Shown: positions 26,892 through 33,900 of the stretch, piece after piece
How positions within the stretch are numbered: the stretch's first letter is position 1
Layout: each line of letters opens with the position of its first letter
Assembly: GCA_023414875.1 (NCBI GenBank)
Contig: JAEZMV010000016.1
Span: forward strand, 124,001 to 188,000
DNA from: Bacillota bacterium
Lineage (GTDB): Bacteria; Bacillota; Clostridia; Lachnospirales; Lachnospiraceae
Length of the DNA: 64,000 nt
Reading direction: 5' to 3'
Translations under genes and position numbers: made by a program
Notes under the pieces: generated by a model
The model's input: the letters and a program-made list of their open reading frames with translations, nothing else
Told to the model about the DNA's origin: nothing
The model's database searches: none

Positions 26892-28424
26892 CTAATCGCC
26901 CCAGTACTTCTGATCCATGGAACGATAACAGATGGCTTCGCTGATATGCTTTGTCCTTATCTCCTTGCTCCGATCCAAGTCTGCAATGGTTCTGGCAACC
27001 TTGAGAATGCGATGGTAGGCCCTTGCACTGAGGTTCATTTTGATAAAGGCTTCCTCAAGAAGTGACTGCTCCTTCGCTTCCAGCCTGCAATATTTTTTTA
27101 TCGTTTTGGGGGTGAGTTGAGAATTGAAATAGATGTTTTGGCCTTGATAACGGTCCAGCTGAATCTGCCTGGCAACACTAACCCGTCTTCTGATTTCATC
27201 TGAAGTTTCCTGCTTCTCCTGAAGTTGAAGCTCCTTATAATTCATCTGCAAAGCTTCAATGCAGATATCGAAACGATCCAAAAGAGGCTGTGAGATGCGA
27301 CCTAGATATCGTTTTACATGATTGATGGAACAACTGCACCGATTACGATCAGGATAAAAGCCGCAGCTGCAGGGATTCATAGCTGCTACCAGCATAAAAC
27401 CGGCAGGATATTTATAGGATGCATTAAGCCTTGCTATCGTAACTGATTTCTCCTCAAGCGGTTGTCGCAATACCTCAATGGTATTCTTCTGAAATTCAGG
27501 TAGCTCATCCAGAAATAATACCCCTAGATGCGCCAGGCTGATTTCGCCGGGCTGTGGTATCCTACCTCCACCTACCAGGGCTGTGGTTGTAATTGTATGG
27601 TGGGGACTTCGAAAGGGTCGTTTGGCAATCAGAGCCTGCTGATCCATCAGGCCAGCAATGCTATAGATTTTTGAGATTTCCATACTTTCTTCAAAGGATA
27701 ACTCCGGCATGATGGAGGGAATTCGCTTTGCCAGCATTGTTTTTCCTGAACCTGGCGGTCCTATCATTAAAATATTATGCATACCGGATACCGCTATTTC
27801 AATCGCACGTTTTGCTGCCATTTGTCCGGCGACCTCAGCAAAGTCAATCATATTCTCTCTGCCTCTTTCAGAAAACAATTCATTCAAATCCACATGCTCA
27901 GGTTCAATAGTTTCCTTGCCGCTAAGTAACTCCACCGCCTCCATCAGAGTAGCGACACCATACGTGGTGATATCATTAACAACCGCTCCCTCTCTGGCAT
28001 TTTCTTTAGGAACGATGCACTTTGTAAAACCCTGCTGTTTAGCGGAGTATACAATGGGTAAAATACCGTTTATTTTATTCACATTACCGTTTAAGCTGAG
28101 TTCCCCAACGATAAGAACCCCTTTTAAGTTCTCTTCGGGTAGATGGCCAAAGGCCGTCAGAATTGAGATTGCTACCGACAAATCGAAGGCAGTGCCCTCT
28201 TTTCGAATATCTGCCGGAGATAAATTGACTGTAATTCGCTTCGCCGGAAGCATATATCCTGAATTCTTAAGGGCAATCCGCACTCTCTCCCGTGCTTCCT
28301 TAACCTCCGAACCCAGATATCCAACCATATCGAAAATTGGCAGTCCATCACTTACATCAGCCTCCACAGAAACAATAAGACCATCTATACCATGGATTGC
28401 TGCGCTATATGCTTTACTGAACAC
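26892..28424 (-). CDS. comM: ComM/YifB-type magnesium chelatase-like AAA+ ATPase
   Basis: ComM-family hexameric helicases promote branch migration during natural transformation. The 510-residue protein has an N-terminal Lon-like/ChlI region (residues 1-180), Walker A GPPGSGKT at 222-229, the Walker B region LFLDELPEF, a cysteine cluster (CSCGFYPDRNRCSC) and the C-terminal Mg-chelatase helical domain. In many Firmicutes it adjoins dprA; here 11 kb of accessory genes intervene. Whether this organism is transformable cannot be told from the window. Confidence 0.95.
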   Translation of the reverse strand: MFSKAYSAAIHGIDGLIVSVEADVSDGLPIFDMVGYLGSEVKEARERVRIALKNSGYMLPAKRITVNLSPADIRKEGTAFDLSVAISILTAFGHLPEENLKGVLIVGELSLNGNVNKINGILPIVYSAKQQGFTKCIVPKENAREGAVVNDITTYGVATLMEAVELLSGKETIEPEHVDLNELFSERGRENMIDFAEVAGQMAAKRAIEIAVSGMHNILMIGPPGSGKTMLAKRIPSIMPELSFEESMEISKIYSIAGLMDQQALIAKRPFRSPHHTITTTALVGGGRIPQPGEISLAHLGVLFLDELPEFQKNTIEVLRQPLEEKSVTIARLNASYKYPAGFMLVAAMNPCSCGFYPDRNRCSCSINHVKRYLGRISQPLLDRFDICIEALQMNYKELQLQEKQETSDEIRRRVSVARQIQLDRYQGQNIYFNSQLTPKTIKKYCRLEAKEQSLLEEAFIKMNLSARAYHRILKVARTIADLDRSKEIRTKHISEAICYRSMDQKYWGD

Positions 28425-28596
28425 TTAATTCTTATTGCTCCTCTCACTGTCTCTCCTACAATGAAGGAATCATTTGCTCTAGTAAGTATAACAGAGGTGC
28501 TTCCGACTGGCAAGACATGATTGGTAATTTTATACAATTTGTGCAAAATATGAAATATTATTATCTATTTTTGATAAAAATAGACCCATGAATCGT

Positions 28597-28625
28597 TTGA
28601 CAAACTCCATATAAAATACTATTAT
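28597..28625 (+). promoter_or_regulatory. Promoter of the flavodiiron gene
   Basis: A perfect TTGACA (28597-28602) and TATTAT (28620-28625) are exactly 17 bases apart, 50 bases upstream of the start codon. The AT-rich sequence after the -10 box (AATGATAATTATT) could hold an oxidative-stress or iron regulator site, but the match to known boxes is poor. Confidence 0.75.
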
Positions 28626-28674
28626 TAATGATAATTATTCCTGTTTTTAAAATTTTAAGGAGGTATATAACCCT

Positions 28675-29838
28675 ATGAATAAAATTGAATTAAAACCCGG
28701 TATCTATTATGTTGGTGTTGTTGACTGGAATCTCCGTAATTTTCATGGATATTCCATTCACAAGGGAACCACTTATAATGCATATTTGATTGTTGATGAA
28801 AAGGTTGCGCTGATTGATACGGTGAAAGCACCCTTCGCCCAGGAGTTATTAGACCGCATCTTAGAAATCATTGATCCGGCTAAGATTGATTACCTCATTT
28901 CCAATCACGTTGAGATGGATCATTCCGGCTCCATTCCAGCGGTTATGCAGGCAGCATCGAATGCTGTATTAGTAACTTCTTCACCAAGCGGTTTGAAAGG
29001 CTTAAAGGCTCACTATGGTGATCATTTCAACTTCCAAGAGGTAAAGGCGGGAGATGTGCTTTCTCTTGGAAAGAGATCCTTAAGCTTTGTTGGCACACCA
29101 ATGCTCCATTGGCCGGATAATATGGTAACCTACTGCCCCGAAGAAAAGATTTTATTTTCTAACGATGCCTTTGGCCAGCATTTTACCTCCAGTAAGCATT
29201 TTGATGATGAGGTGGATCTCGCACAGGTTATGGCAGATGCACAGGGCTATTATGCTAATATCCTGATGCCCTTTGGAAGTCAGGCCAAGAAAGCACTCGC
29301 GATAATAGAAGGCTTAGACATCGAAATGATTGCTCCCAGCCACGGTATTATCTGGAGAAGCTATGTAAAAGATATTATCGAAGAGTATCGTCGTTTCGCT
29401 GATGGTATTACCGAGGATTTGGCATTAGTCATCTTTGATACGATGTGGCATTCCACAGAAAAGATTGCTCATAGCATAGCTGAAGGCTTTGACAAACGAG
29501 GAACTCAGGTAAAATTAATTGACTTAAAGGAAACCGATCTTTCAGACATCATCACGGACGTATTAACGGCACGTTACCTGGTAATTGGCTCTCCTACCTT
29601 AAATAATAATATGCTTCCGAATGTTGCTGCCTTATTAACTTATTTAAGGGGCTTGCAGCCAAAGAATAAGAAAGGGTTTGCTTTTGGTTCTTATGGTTGG
29701 GGTGGTCAGAGTGTCGGGCTTGTTAACCAAGCGATGGAGGAACTCGGTATCGAGATTATTACAGAGCCTATCAGGATTAATTATATTCCCTCCAAGGAAC
29801 AGCTTGCAGAGCTTGAAGATAAAATAGCTCTTCTGTAG
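28675..29838 (+). CDS. Flavodiiron protein (oxygen/NO reductase)
   Basis: Flavodiiron proteins reduce oxygen to water or NO to N2O and protect anaerobes. The 387-residue protein has an N-terminal metallo-beta-lactamase-like domain with a complete diiron site: H78, E80, D82, H83, H145, D164 and H223. The C-terminal flavodoxin domain starts at about residue 252 (ALVIFDTMWHSTEKIA). No C-terminal rubredoxin or flavin reductase domain is fused, so electrons must come from separate partners. TAAGGAGG precedes the ATG and a strong promoter lies upstream. The gene appears monocistronic. Confidence 0.95.
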   Translation: MNKIELKPGIYYVGVVDWNLRNFHGYSIHKGTTYNAYLIVDEKVALIDTVKAPFAQELLDRILEIIDPAKIDYLISNHVEMDHSGSIPAVMQAASNAVLVTSSPSGLKGLKAHYGDHFNFQEVKAGDVLSLGKRSLSFVGTPMLHWPDNMVTYCPEEKILFSNDAFGQHFTSSKHFDDEVDLAQVMADAQGYYANILMPFGSQAKKALAIIEGLDIEMIAPSHGIIWRSYVKDIIEEYRRFADGITEDLALVIFDTMWHSTEKIAHSIAEGFDKRGTQVKLIDLKETDLSDIITDVLTARYLVIGSPTLNNNMLPNVAALLTYLRGLQPKNKKGFAFGSYGWGGQSVGLVNQAMEELGIEIITEPIRINYIPSKEQLAELEDKIALL

Positions 29839-29993
29839 TATCAACCAAAATATAATAAAAATGTGAAGCCTTAAGGATTTTTAGAAATAAGAGACTTTAT
29901 CTGATAATGCGCATATAATATACCAAGATAATACATGGGCCTGTTGCCTGTTGATTTTTCGGCAAGAGCCCCTGTGATTAAAAGGGTGATTAT

Positions 29994-30251
29994 ATGCGCA
30001 TTTGTGAGCTTCGAGAAAAAGAGGTTATTAATTGCAGAGACTGCGAGCGACTGGGTTATGTATGCGATATTGAATTCGATATCTGTACCGGGCAGGTAAC
30101 TCATATTATCGTACCCGGCCCCTGTAAGGTCTGGGGCATACTTGGCCGTGATCATGAATATGTTATCAGCTGCAGCCACATAAAGCAGATTGGCATTGAT
30201 ATCATTCTTGTTGATATTGATGCTGAAAAATGTCTGTTAAAAATTATTTAG
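29994..30251 (+). CDS. YlmC/YmxH family sporulation protein
   Basis: An 85-residue protein with the PRC-barrel-like pattern of the YlmC/YmxH family: MRICELREKEVINCRDCERL at the start, then GYVCDIEFDICTGQVTHIIV. Members are widespread in spore formers and often linked to sporulation genes, but their role is unclear. AAAGGGTG precedes the ATG. An overlapping minus-strand frame of 102 codons lacks a ribosome site and family resemblance and is taken as a shadow. Confidence 0.85.
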   Translation: MRICELREKEVINCRDCERLGYVCDIEFDICTGQVTHIIVPGPCKVWGILGRDHEYVISCSHIKQIGIDIILVDIDAEKCLLKII

Positions 30252-30312
30252 TTAACTTTTGTTATAGCATTTCATTACATATTTCCTAAATATGTAAGGC
30301 GTTCATACACTA

Positions 30313-30447
30313 ACGAAGCCTGGCTGCTATCGCCGCAAATGCTTCATCGAAGCCAAAGAATTCAACTTTATTATATTCTTTTCCCACTATTTCAATAAAT
30401 TTGTAATAATTTTCTTGACCGTTTGGAAATTCTTCAATATAATCTAG
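30313..30447 (-). pseudogene. Protein-like remnant upstream of nrdR
   Basis: On the minus strand a 45-codon open frame reads like genuine protein: IEEFPNGQENYYKF, then KEYNKVEFFGFDEAFAAIAA, before a TAG stop at 30310-30312. There is no ATG, no ribosome site, and a TAA stop directly upstream, so it looks like the 3' end of a decayed gene. The nrdR promoter candidate lies inside its 5' part. I cannot name the parent family. Confidence 0.4.
30415..30443 (+). promoter_or_regulatory. Candidate nrdR promoter
   Basis: TTGACC (30415-30420) and a perfect TATAAT (30438-30443) are 17 bases apart, about 80 bases upstream of nrdR. It overlaps the minus-strand remnant. I did not find a clear pair of NrdR boxes. 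Confidence 0.6.
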
Positions 30448-30524
30448 TTATATCATGTAAATAGTCAATACGATCTATTTTAGACATGCATACACTTGAC
30501 TAGACAGATTAGGAGGATTTTACT

Positions 30525-30977
30525 ATGAAATGCCCGTTTTGTAATAAGGATAATACAAGGGTTATTGATTCCAGACCGGCTGACGAAAATAATTCAATAA
30601 GAAGAAGACGTCAGTGCGATGAATGCCAACGAAGATTTACTACATATGAAAAAGTGGAAACAATCCCACTTGTTGTAATAAAGAAGGATAATAACCGTGA
30701 ACCCTACGATCGATCCAAGATTGAAGCAGGTGTTTTCCGTTCCTGTCATAAAAGACCGATTTCAGTGGATCAGATTTCAGCACTTATAGATGAAGTAGAA
30801 ACCCTTATTTTCAATCGGGAGGATAAAGAAATCCCAAGTCATGTAATCGGAGAAATTTTAATGGATAAGTTAAAAGATCTTGATCCGGTTGCTTATGTTC
30901 GTTTTGCATCAGTATACCGTGAATTCAAAGACGTAAACACCTTTATGGATGAGTTAAAGAAGATTTTAGAGAATTAA
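30525..30977 (+). CDS. nrdR: Ribonucleotide reductase repressor NrdR
   Basis: NrdR senses ATP/dATP and represses ribonucleotide reductase genes. The 150-residue length is exactly typical. The zinc ribbon uses C3, C6, C31 and C34 (CPFC at the start and CDEC later), followed by the RRRRQC and RRFTTYE motifs. An ATP-cone domain runs from about residue 49 to 139. TAGGAGG precedes the ATG. It is followed by a terminator shared with the convergent lipoprotein gene. Confidence 0.97.
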   Translation: MKCPFCNKDNTRVIDSRPADENNSIRRRRQCDECQRRFTTYEKVETIPLVVIKKDNNREPYDRSKIEAGVFRSCHKRPISVDQISALIDEVETLIFNREDKEIPSHVIGEILMDKLKDLDPVAYVRFASVYREFKDVNTFMDELKKILEN

Positions 30978-31002
30978 ATATACAATGGATCAAAGCAAAT
31001 TA

Positions 31003-31047
31003 GGAGCATCTCTTTCCCTGATATATATCAGAGTAAGAAGATACTCC
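31003..31047. terminator. Bidirectional terminator between nrdR and the lipoprotein gene
   Basis: A long imperfect hairpin (GGAG...CTCC outer arms, CTGAT/ATCAG inner arms, 4-base loop) is followed by TTTCTATTTT on the plus strand. It lies between convergent genes and can serve both, though the minus-strand T tract is weak. Confidence 0.7.
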
Positions 31048-31055
31048 TTTCTATT

Positions 31056-31862
31056 TTATGGATTATTCAACTTATAATCCGGATTAAAGTAATCAGTGAG
31101 TCCTGAAATATCACTCTCATATTCCACATGATCTCCAATATAATTGGGTACTTGAATACTGATACCCAGTCTTTCTGTAGTCAAATAGCTAAAAATACCC
31201 AACAGATTTTCAGAACCAATCTTGTCTGCGTTCAAAAACCCCATCATTAAATCCTCATTACTCAGGTTGGCAATATAGTCTGCTATCGCTTGATTATACT
31301 CTTTGTTTCCTTCTTCAGCAGCGATAAAATCCCAGGAACGAAACGCCTTTACAAAATCGGAGTTTATCTGAATTATGTCTGATAAGCTTATCCTTTTGTC
31401 TCTCGTTTTATCAATGTTCGTTGTATAAACCAGGTTTGTAGGATGTGCAGAGTAAGGACTGTTGAAGGAAGCTCTATATAAAATACTGATAAACTGATCA
31501 TTGTTTAGCATAATATCATAATCTATAGTTAAAATGTTCGGTATATTTGTTGGGCTCGGAGTTAACTCCGGAAAAGGATTAAAAGCATAGATTTGTAAAA
31601 TCTTCTGAAAATCCTGCAAAATTATTTGATTCCACTTCTTTAGTTTCTCCTCATCTGCTCCGTAGAGGAACACGGGGTAGCTGGCCTCTATTCCATCCTT
31701 TTGATACTTTGCTTCTGTTATCTCGTCTATATCAGCTCTTTGATCATGAAGAGACAGCTCCTGAATATTGGCTGGTTCTTTCGCTGAGCAGGAAGAAAAC
31801 ATGAAACAAAAAAAGACTATAACAAGTATAAATCTGGACCGTCCATTCATTATAAACACCAT
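31056..31862 (-). CDS. Lipoprotein with RsiV-like (DUF3298-type) domain
   Basis: A predicted lipoprotein of up to 268 residues: the leader ends in FMFSSC, a lipobox with the cysteine near residue 25. The body contains YTTNIDKTRDKRISLSDIIQ and YLTTERLGISIQVPNYIGDH, the pattern of DUF4163/DUF3298 domains found in the RsiV anti-sigma factor and many secreted clostridial proteins. No sigma factor is adjacent and there is no cytoplasmic anti-sigma part. It is clearly paralogous to the lipoprotein at 36678-37571. The start is uncertain between 31862 and 31850, since neither has a good ribosome site. Confidence 0.75.
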   Translation of the reverse strand: MVFIMNGRSRFILVIVFFCFMFSSCSAKEPANIQELSLHDQRADIDEITEAKYQKDGIEASYPVFLYGADEEKLKKWNQIILQDFQKILQIYAFNPFPELTPSPTNIPNILTIDYDIMLNNDQFISILYRASFNSPYSAHPTNLVYTTNIDKTRDKRISLSDIIQINSDFVKAFRSWDFIAAEEGNKEYNQAIADYIANLSNEDLMMGFLNADKIGSENLLGIFSYLTTERLGISIQVPNYIGDHVEYESDISGLTDYFNPDYKLNNP

Positions 31863-32045
31863 CTTTTATATACTAATGATACAGTTTATTCCTGTTTCTA
31901 CATATTATAATCAGTTTTACTCACATAATGATAAGATATTTCTGAGAATGCCTATGCATCGGACAAATCCTTCTTAAAAAAATTAGGAACGGTATTTTGT
32001 TTAAAGAATACAATGAATAAACGGTATATTTTGTGAGGTTGTATT

Positions 32046-32855
32046 ATGGGATATTATATAGAGGTGGAACCCAGGGTAAATATCTATGTGGAGGATCTAA
32101 ATCCTAACTGCAAAAGGACAATAGTTTTCCTTCATGGTTGGCCAGGGAGTCACAGATTATTCGAATATCAATTTACTCAGCTTACCGCCGGATTTCGTTG
32201 TATCGGCATCGATCAGAGGGGCTTCGGAAATTCCGATAAACCCATCGATGGATATAATTATGATCGATTGTCAGATGATGTAAGGTGTGTCCTTGAGACT
32301 TTGGATTTAAAAAATGTAGTACTGGTTGGCCATTCAACAGGTGGTGCAATCGCAGTCCGATATATGTCACGGCATAACAGCTGCAGAGTTGACAAGCTTG
32401 TTCTTTGTGCTGCCGCAGTACCAAGTCTGATCAAACGGCCGTATTTTCCTTATGGGCAGACCAAGGAAGCTATTATGGATATCATACGGGGAACCTTAAA
32501 CGACCGCCCAAAAATGCTGAAGAATTTTTCAAAGATCTTTTTCTATCAAAATGTAAGTGAAGAATTAATCGAATGGTTTTTCCAAATAGGACTTGAAGCA
32601 GCCGGTTGGGCTACCGCAGCTGTAGCTAATACGTGGTTGGGTGAAGAAGAGTTATTCTATGATATGGGTAAGATTAATCGTCCCACCTTAATATTACACG
32701 GAATTCATGATCAGGTATGCTTCTTTCCATTGGCAAAAGCACAAAACGAGGGTATCCGAAATTCTATATTGATTCCCTTTGAAAATAGCGGTCATGCTCT
32801 TTTTTACGAAGAACGTGATAAATTTAATTATGAACTACTAAGTTTTGCAAAGTAA
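32046..32855 (+). CDS. Alpha/beta hydrolase
   Basis: A 269-residue cytoplasmic alpha/beta-hydrolase fold enzyme. The oxyanion motif is LHGWPGS (29-35), the nucleophile elbow GHSTGG has S97, and the likely acid and base are D222 (GIHDQ) and H250 (SGHALF), so the triad is complete. The sequence resembles haloalkane dehalogenase, epoxide hydrolase or esterase subfamilies, but the substrate cannot be told. It stands divergent from the lipoprotein gene and about 170 bases before the ROK kinase. Confidence 0.88.
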   Translation: MGYYIEVEPRVNIYVEDLNPNCKRTIVFLHGWPGSHRLFEYQFTQLTAGFRCIGIDQRGFGNSDKPIDGYNYDRLSDDVRCVLETLDLKNVVLVGHSTGGAIAVRYMSRHNSCRVDKLVLCAAAVPSLIKRPYFPYGQTKEAIMDIIRGTLNDRPKMLKNFSKIFFYQNVSEELIEWFFQIGLEAAGWATAAVANTWLGEEELFYDMGKINRPTLILHGIHDQVCFFPLAKAQNEGIRNSILIPFENSGHALFYEERDKFNYELLSFAK

Positions 32856-33024
32856 TGGATAATTACAAAAATTCAGTACTGTTTTTAGACTGGAATTTCG
32901 TATATAATAACTATAATTTATATTAATAAGTTAGATAAGTAACTAAGTAGATAAGAACATTGGAATATGGTTTTTAGATTTGATAATCAATGTTATCAAT
33001 AAACACTTCAGGAGGTATGATACT

Positions 33025-33894
33025 ATGTTATTCGGAGCACTGGAAGCAGGCGGAACAAAGATGGTTTTGGCAGTCGGAAATGGGGACGGTGAAATACTGG
33101 AGCAGCTAACAATACCAACCGGAGCACCGAATACTACCGTAAAAGAAATAATTGATTATTTTAGAGATAAGAAAATAGAAGCTTTGGGCATCGGCTCTTT
33201 TGGCCCGATTAATCTTGATCGCAATTCAAAAACTTATGGCTATATTACCTCTACTCCGAAATTTGCATGGGCGAATTTTGATCTGGTCGGAACGATAAAA
33301 AAAGAACTGAGGCTACCGATTGGCTTTGATACTGATGTTAATGCTTCCGCACTAGGAGAAGCTACCTGGGGTATCTTAAAAGGTCTACCCTCCGGTATCT
33401 ATATCACGATTGGAACGGGTATCGGGGTCGGAGTTTACAGTAACGGAGCATTGCTCCACGGAATGTTGCATCCGGAAGCCGGACATATCCTCTTATCCAA
33501 ACACCCTGAGGATACCTTTGAAGGAGTTTGTCCATACCATCCTAATTGCCTGGAGGGTTTAGCTTCCGGCCCTTCCATTGAAAAACGCTGGAATAAAAAA
33601 GCTTATGAATTAGAAGATAGGGCTGAGGTCTGGGATATGGAAGCCTTTTATCTGGCGCAAGGGATTGTCAACTTTATTCTTACCCTTTCTCCTCATAGAA
33701 TTGTTCTAGGCGGCGGTATCATGCATCAGGAGCAGCTCTTTCCTCTGATTAGAAATTATGCAAAAAAGCTTTTAAATGGTTACATTAAAACTCCACAGCT
33801 TGAAAAGCTTGATGAGTATATCGTTCCAGCTTCGTTAAAGGATAATCAGGGTATAATGGGATGCCTCCAATTAGCAAAGCTGGAATTAAAATAA
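33025..33894 (+). CDS. ROK family sugar kinase (fructokinase-like)
   Basis: A 289-residue ROK kinase. The N-terminal phosphate motif is GALEAGGTK, the form seen in fructo/mannokinases, and the ROK signature appears as GIYITIGTGIGVGVYSNG. The zinc site is H-x(n)-CPYHPNC followed by LEGLASGP. The likely reaction is ATP-dependent phosphorylation of fructose or mannose. An in-frame ATG 45 bases upstream exists, but AGGAGG directly precedes the start at 33025. No sugar transporter or scrB-like gene is adjacent. It ends 6 bases from the convergent aconitase stop. Confidence 0.93.
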   Translation: MLFGALEAGGTKMVLAVGNGDGEILEQLTIPTGAPNTTVKEIIDYFRDKKIEALGIGSFGPINLDRNSKTYGYITSTPKFAWANFDLVGTIKKELRLPIGFDTDVNASALGEATWGILKGLPSGIYITIGTGIGVGVYSNGALLHGMLHPEAGHILLSKHPEDTFEGVCPYHPNCLEGLASGPSIEKRWNKKAYELEDRAEVWDMEAFYLAQGIVNFILTLSPHRIVLGGGIMHQEQLFPLIRNYAKKLLNGYIKTPQLEKLDEYIVPASLKDNQGIMGCLQLAKLELK

Positions 33895-33900
33895 AACAAA

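Noticed and set aside
27709..28428. Plus-strand open frame of 239 codons opposite comM
   Set aside because: It is antisense to a clear ComM gene, has no ribosome site and reads as Ser/Ile/Pro-rich shadow sequence.
28603..28640. PerR/Fur-like box near the flavodiiron promoter
   Set aside because: The AATGATAATTATT stretch matches the known boxes poorly and AT richness makes chance matches likely.
29871..30179. Minus-strand frame opposite the YlmC/YmxH-like gene
   Set aside because: No ribosome site or family resemblance; the plus-strand frame matches a known family.
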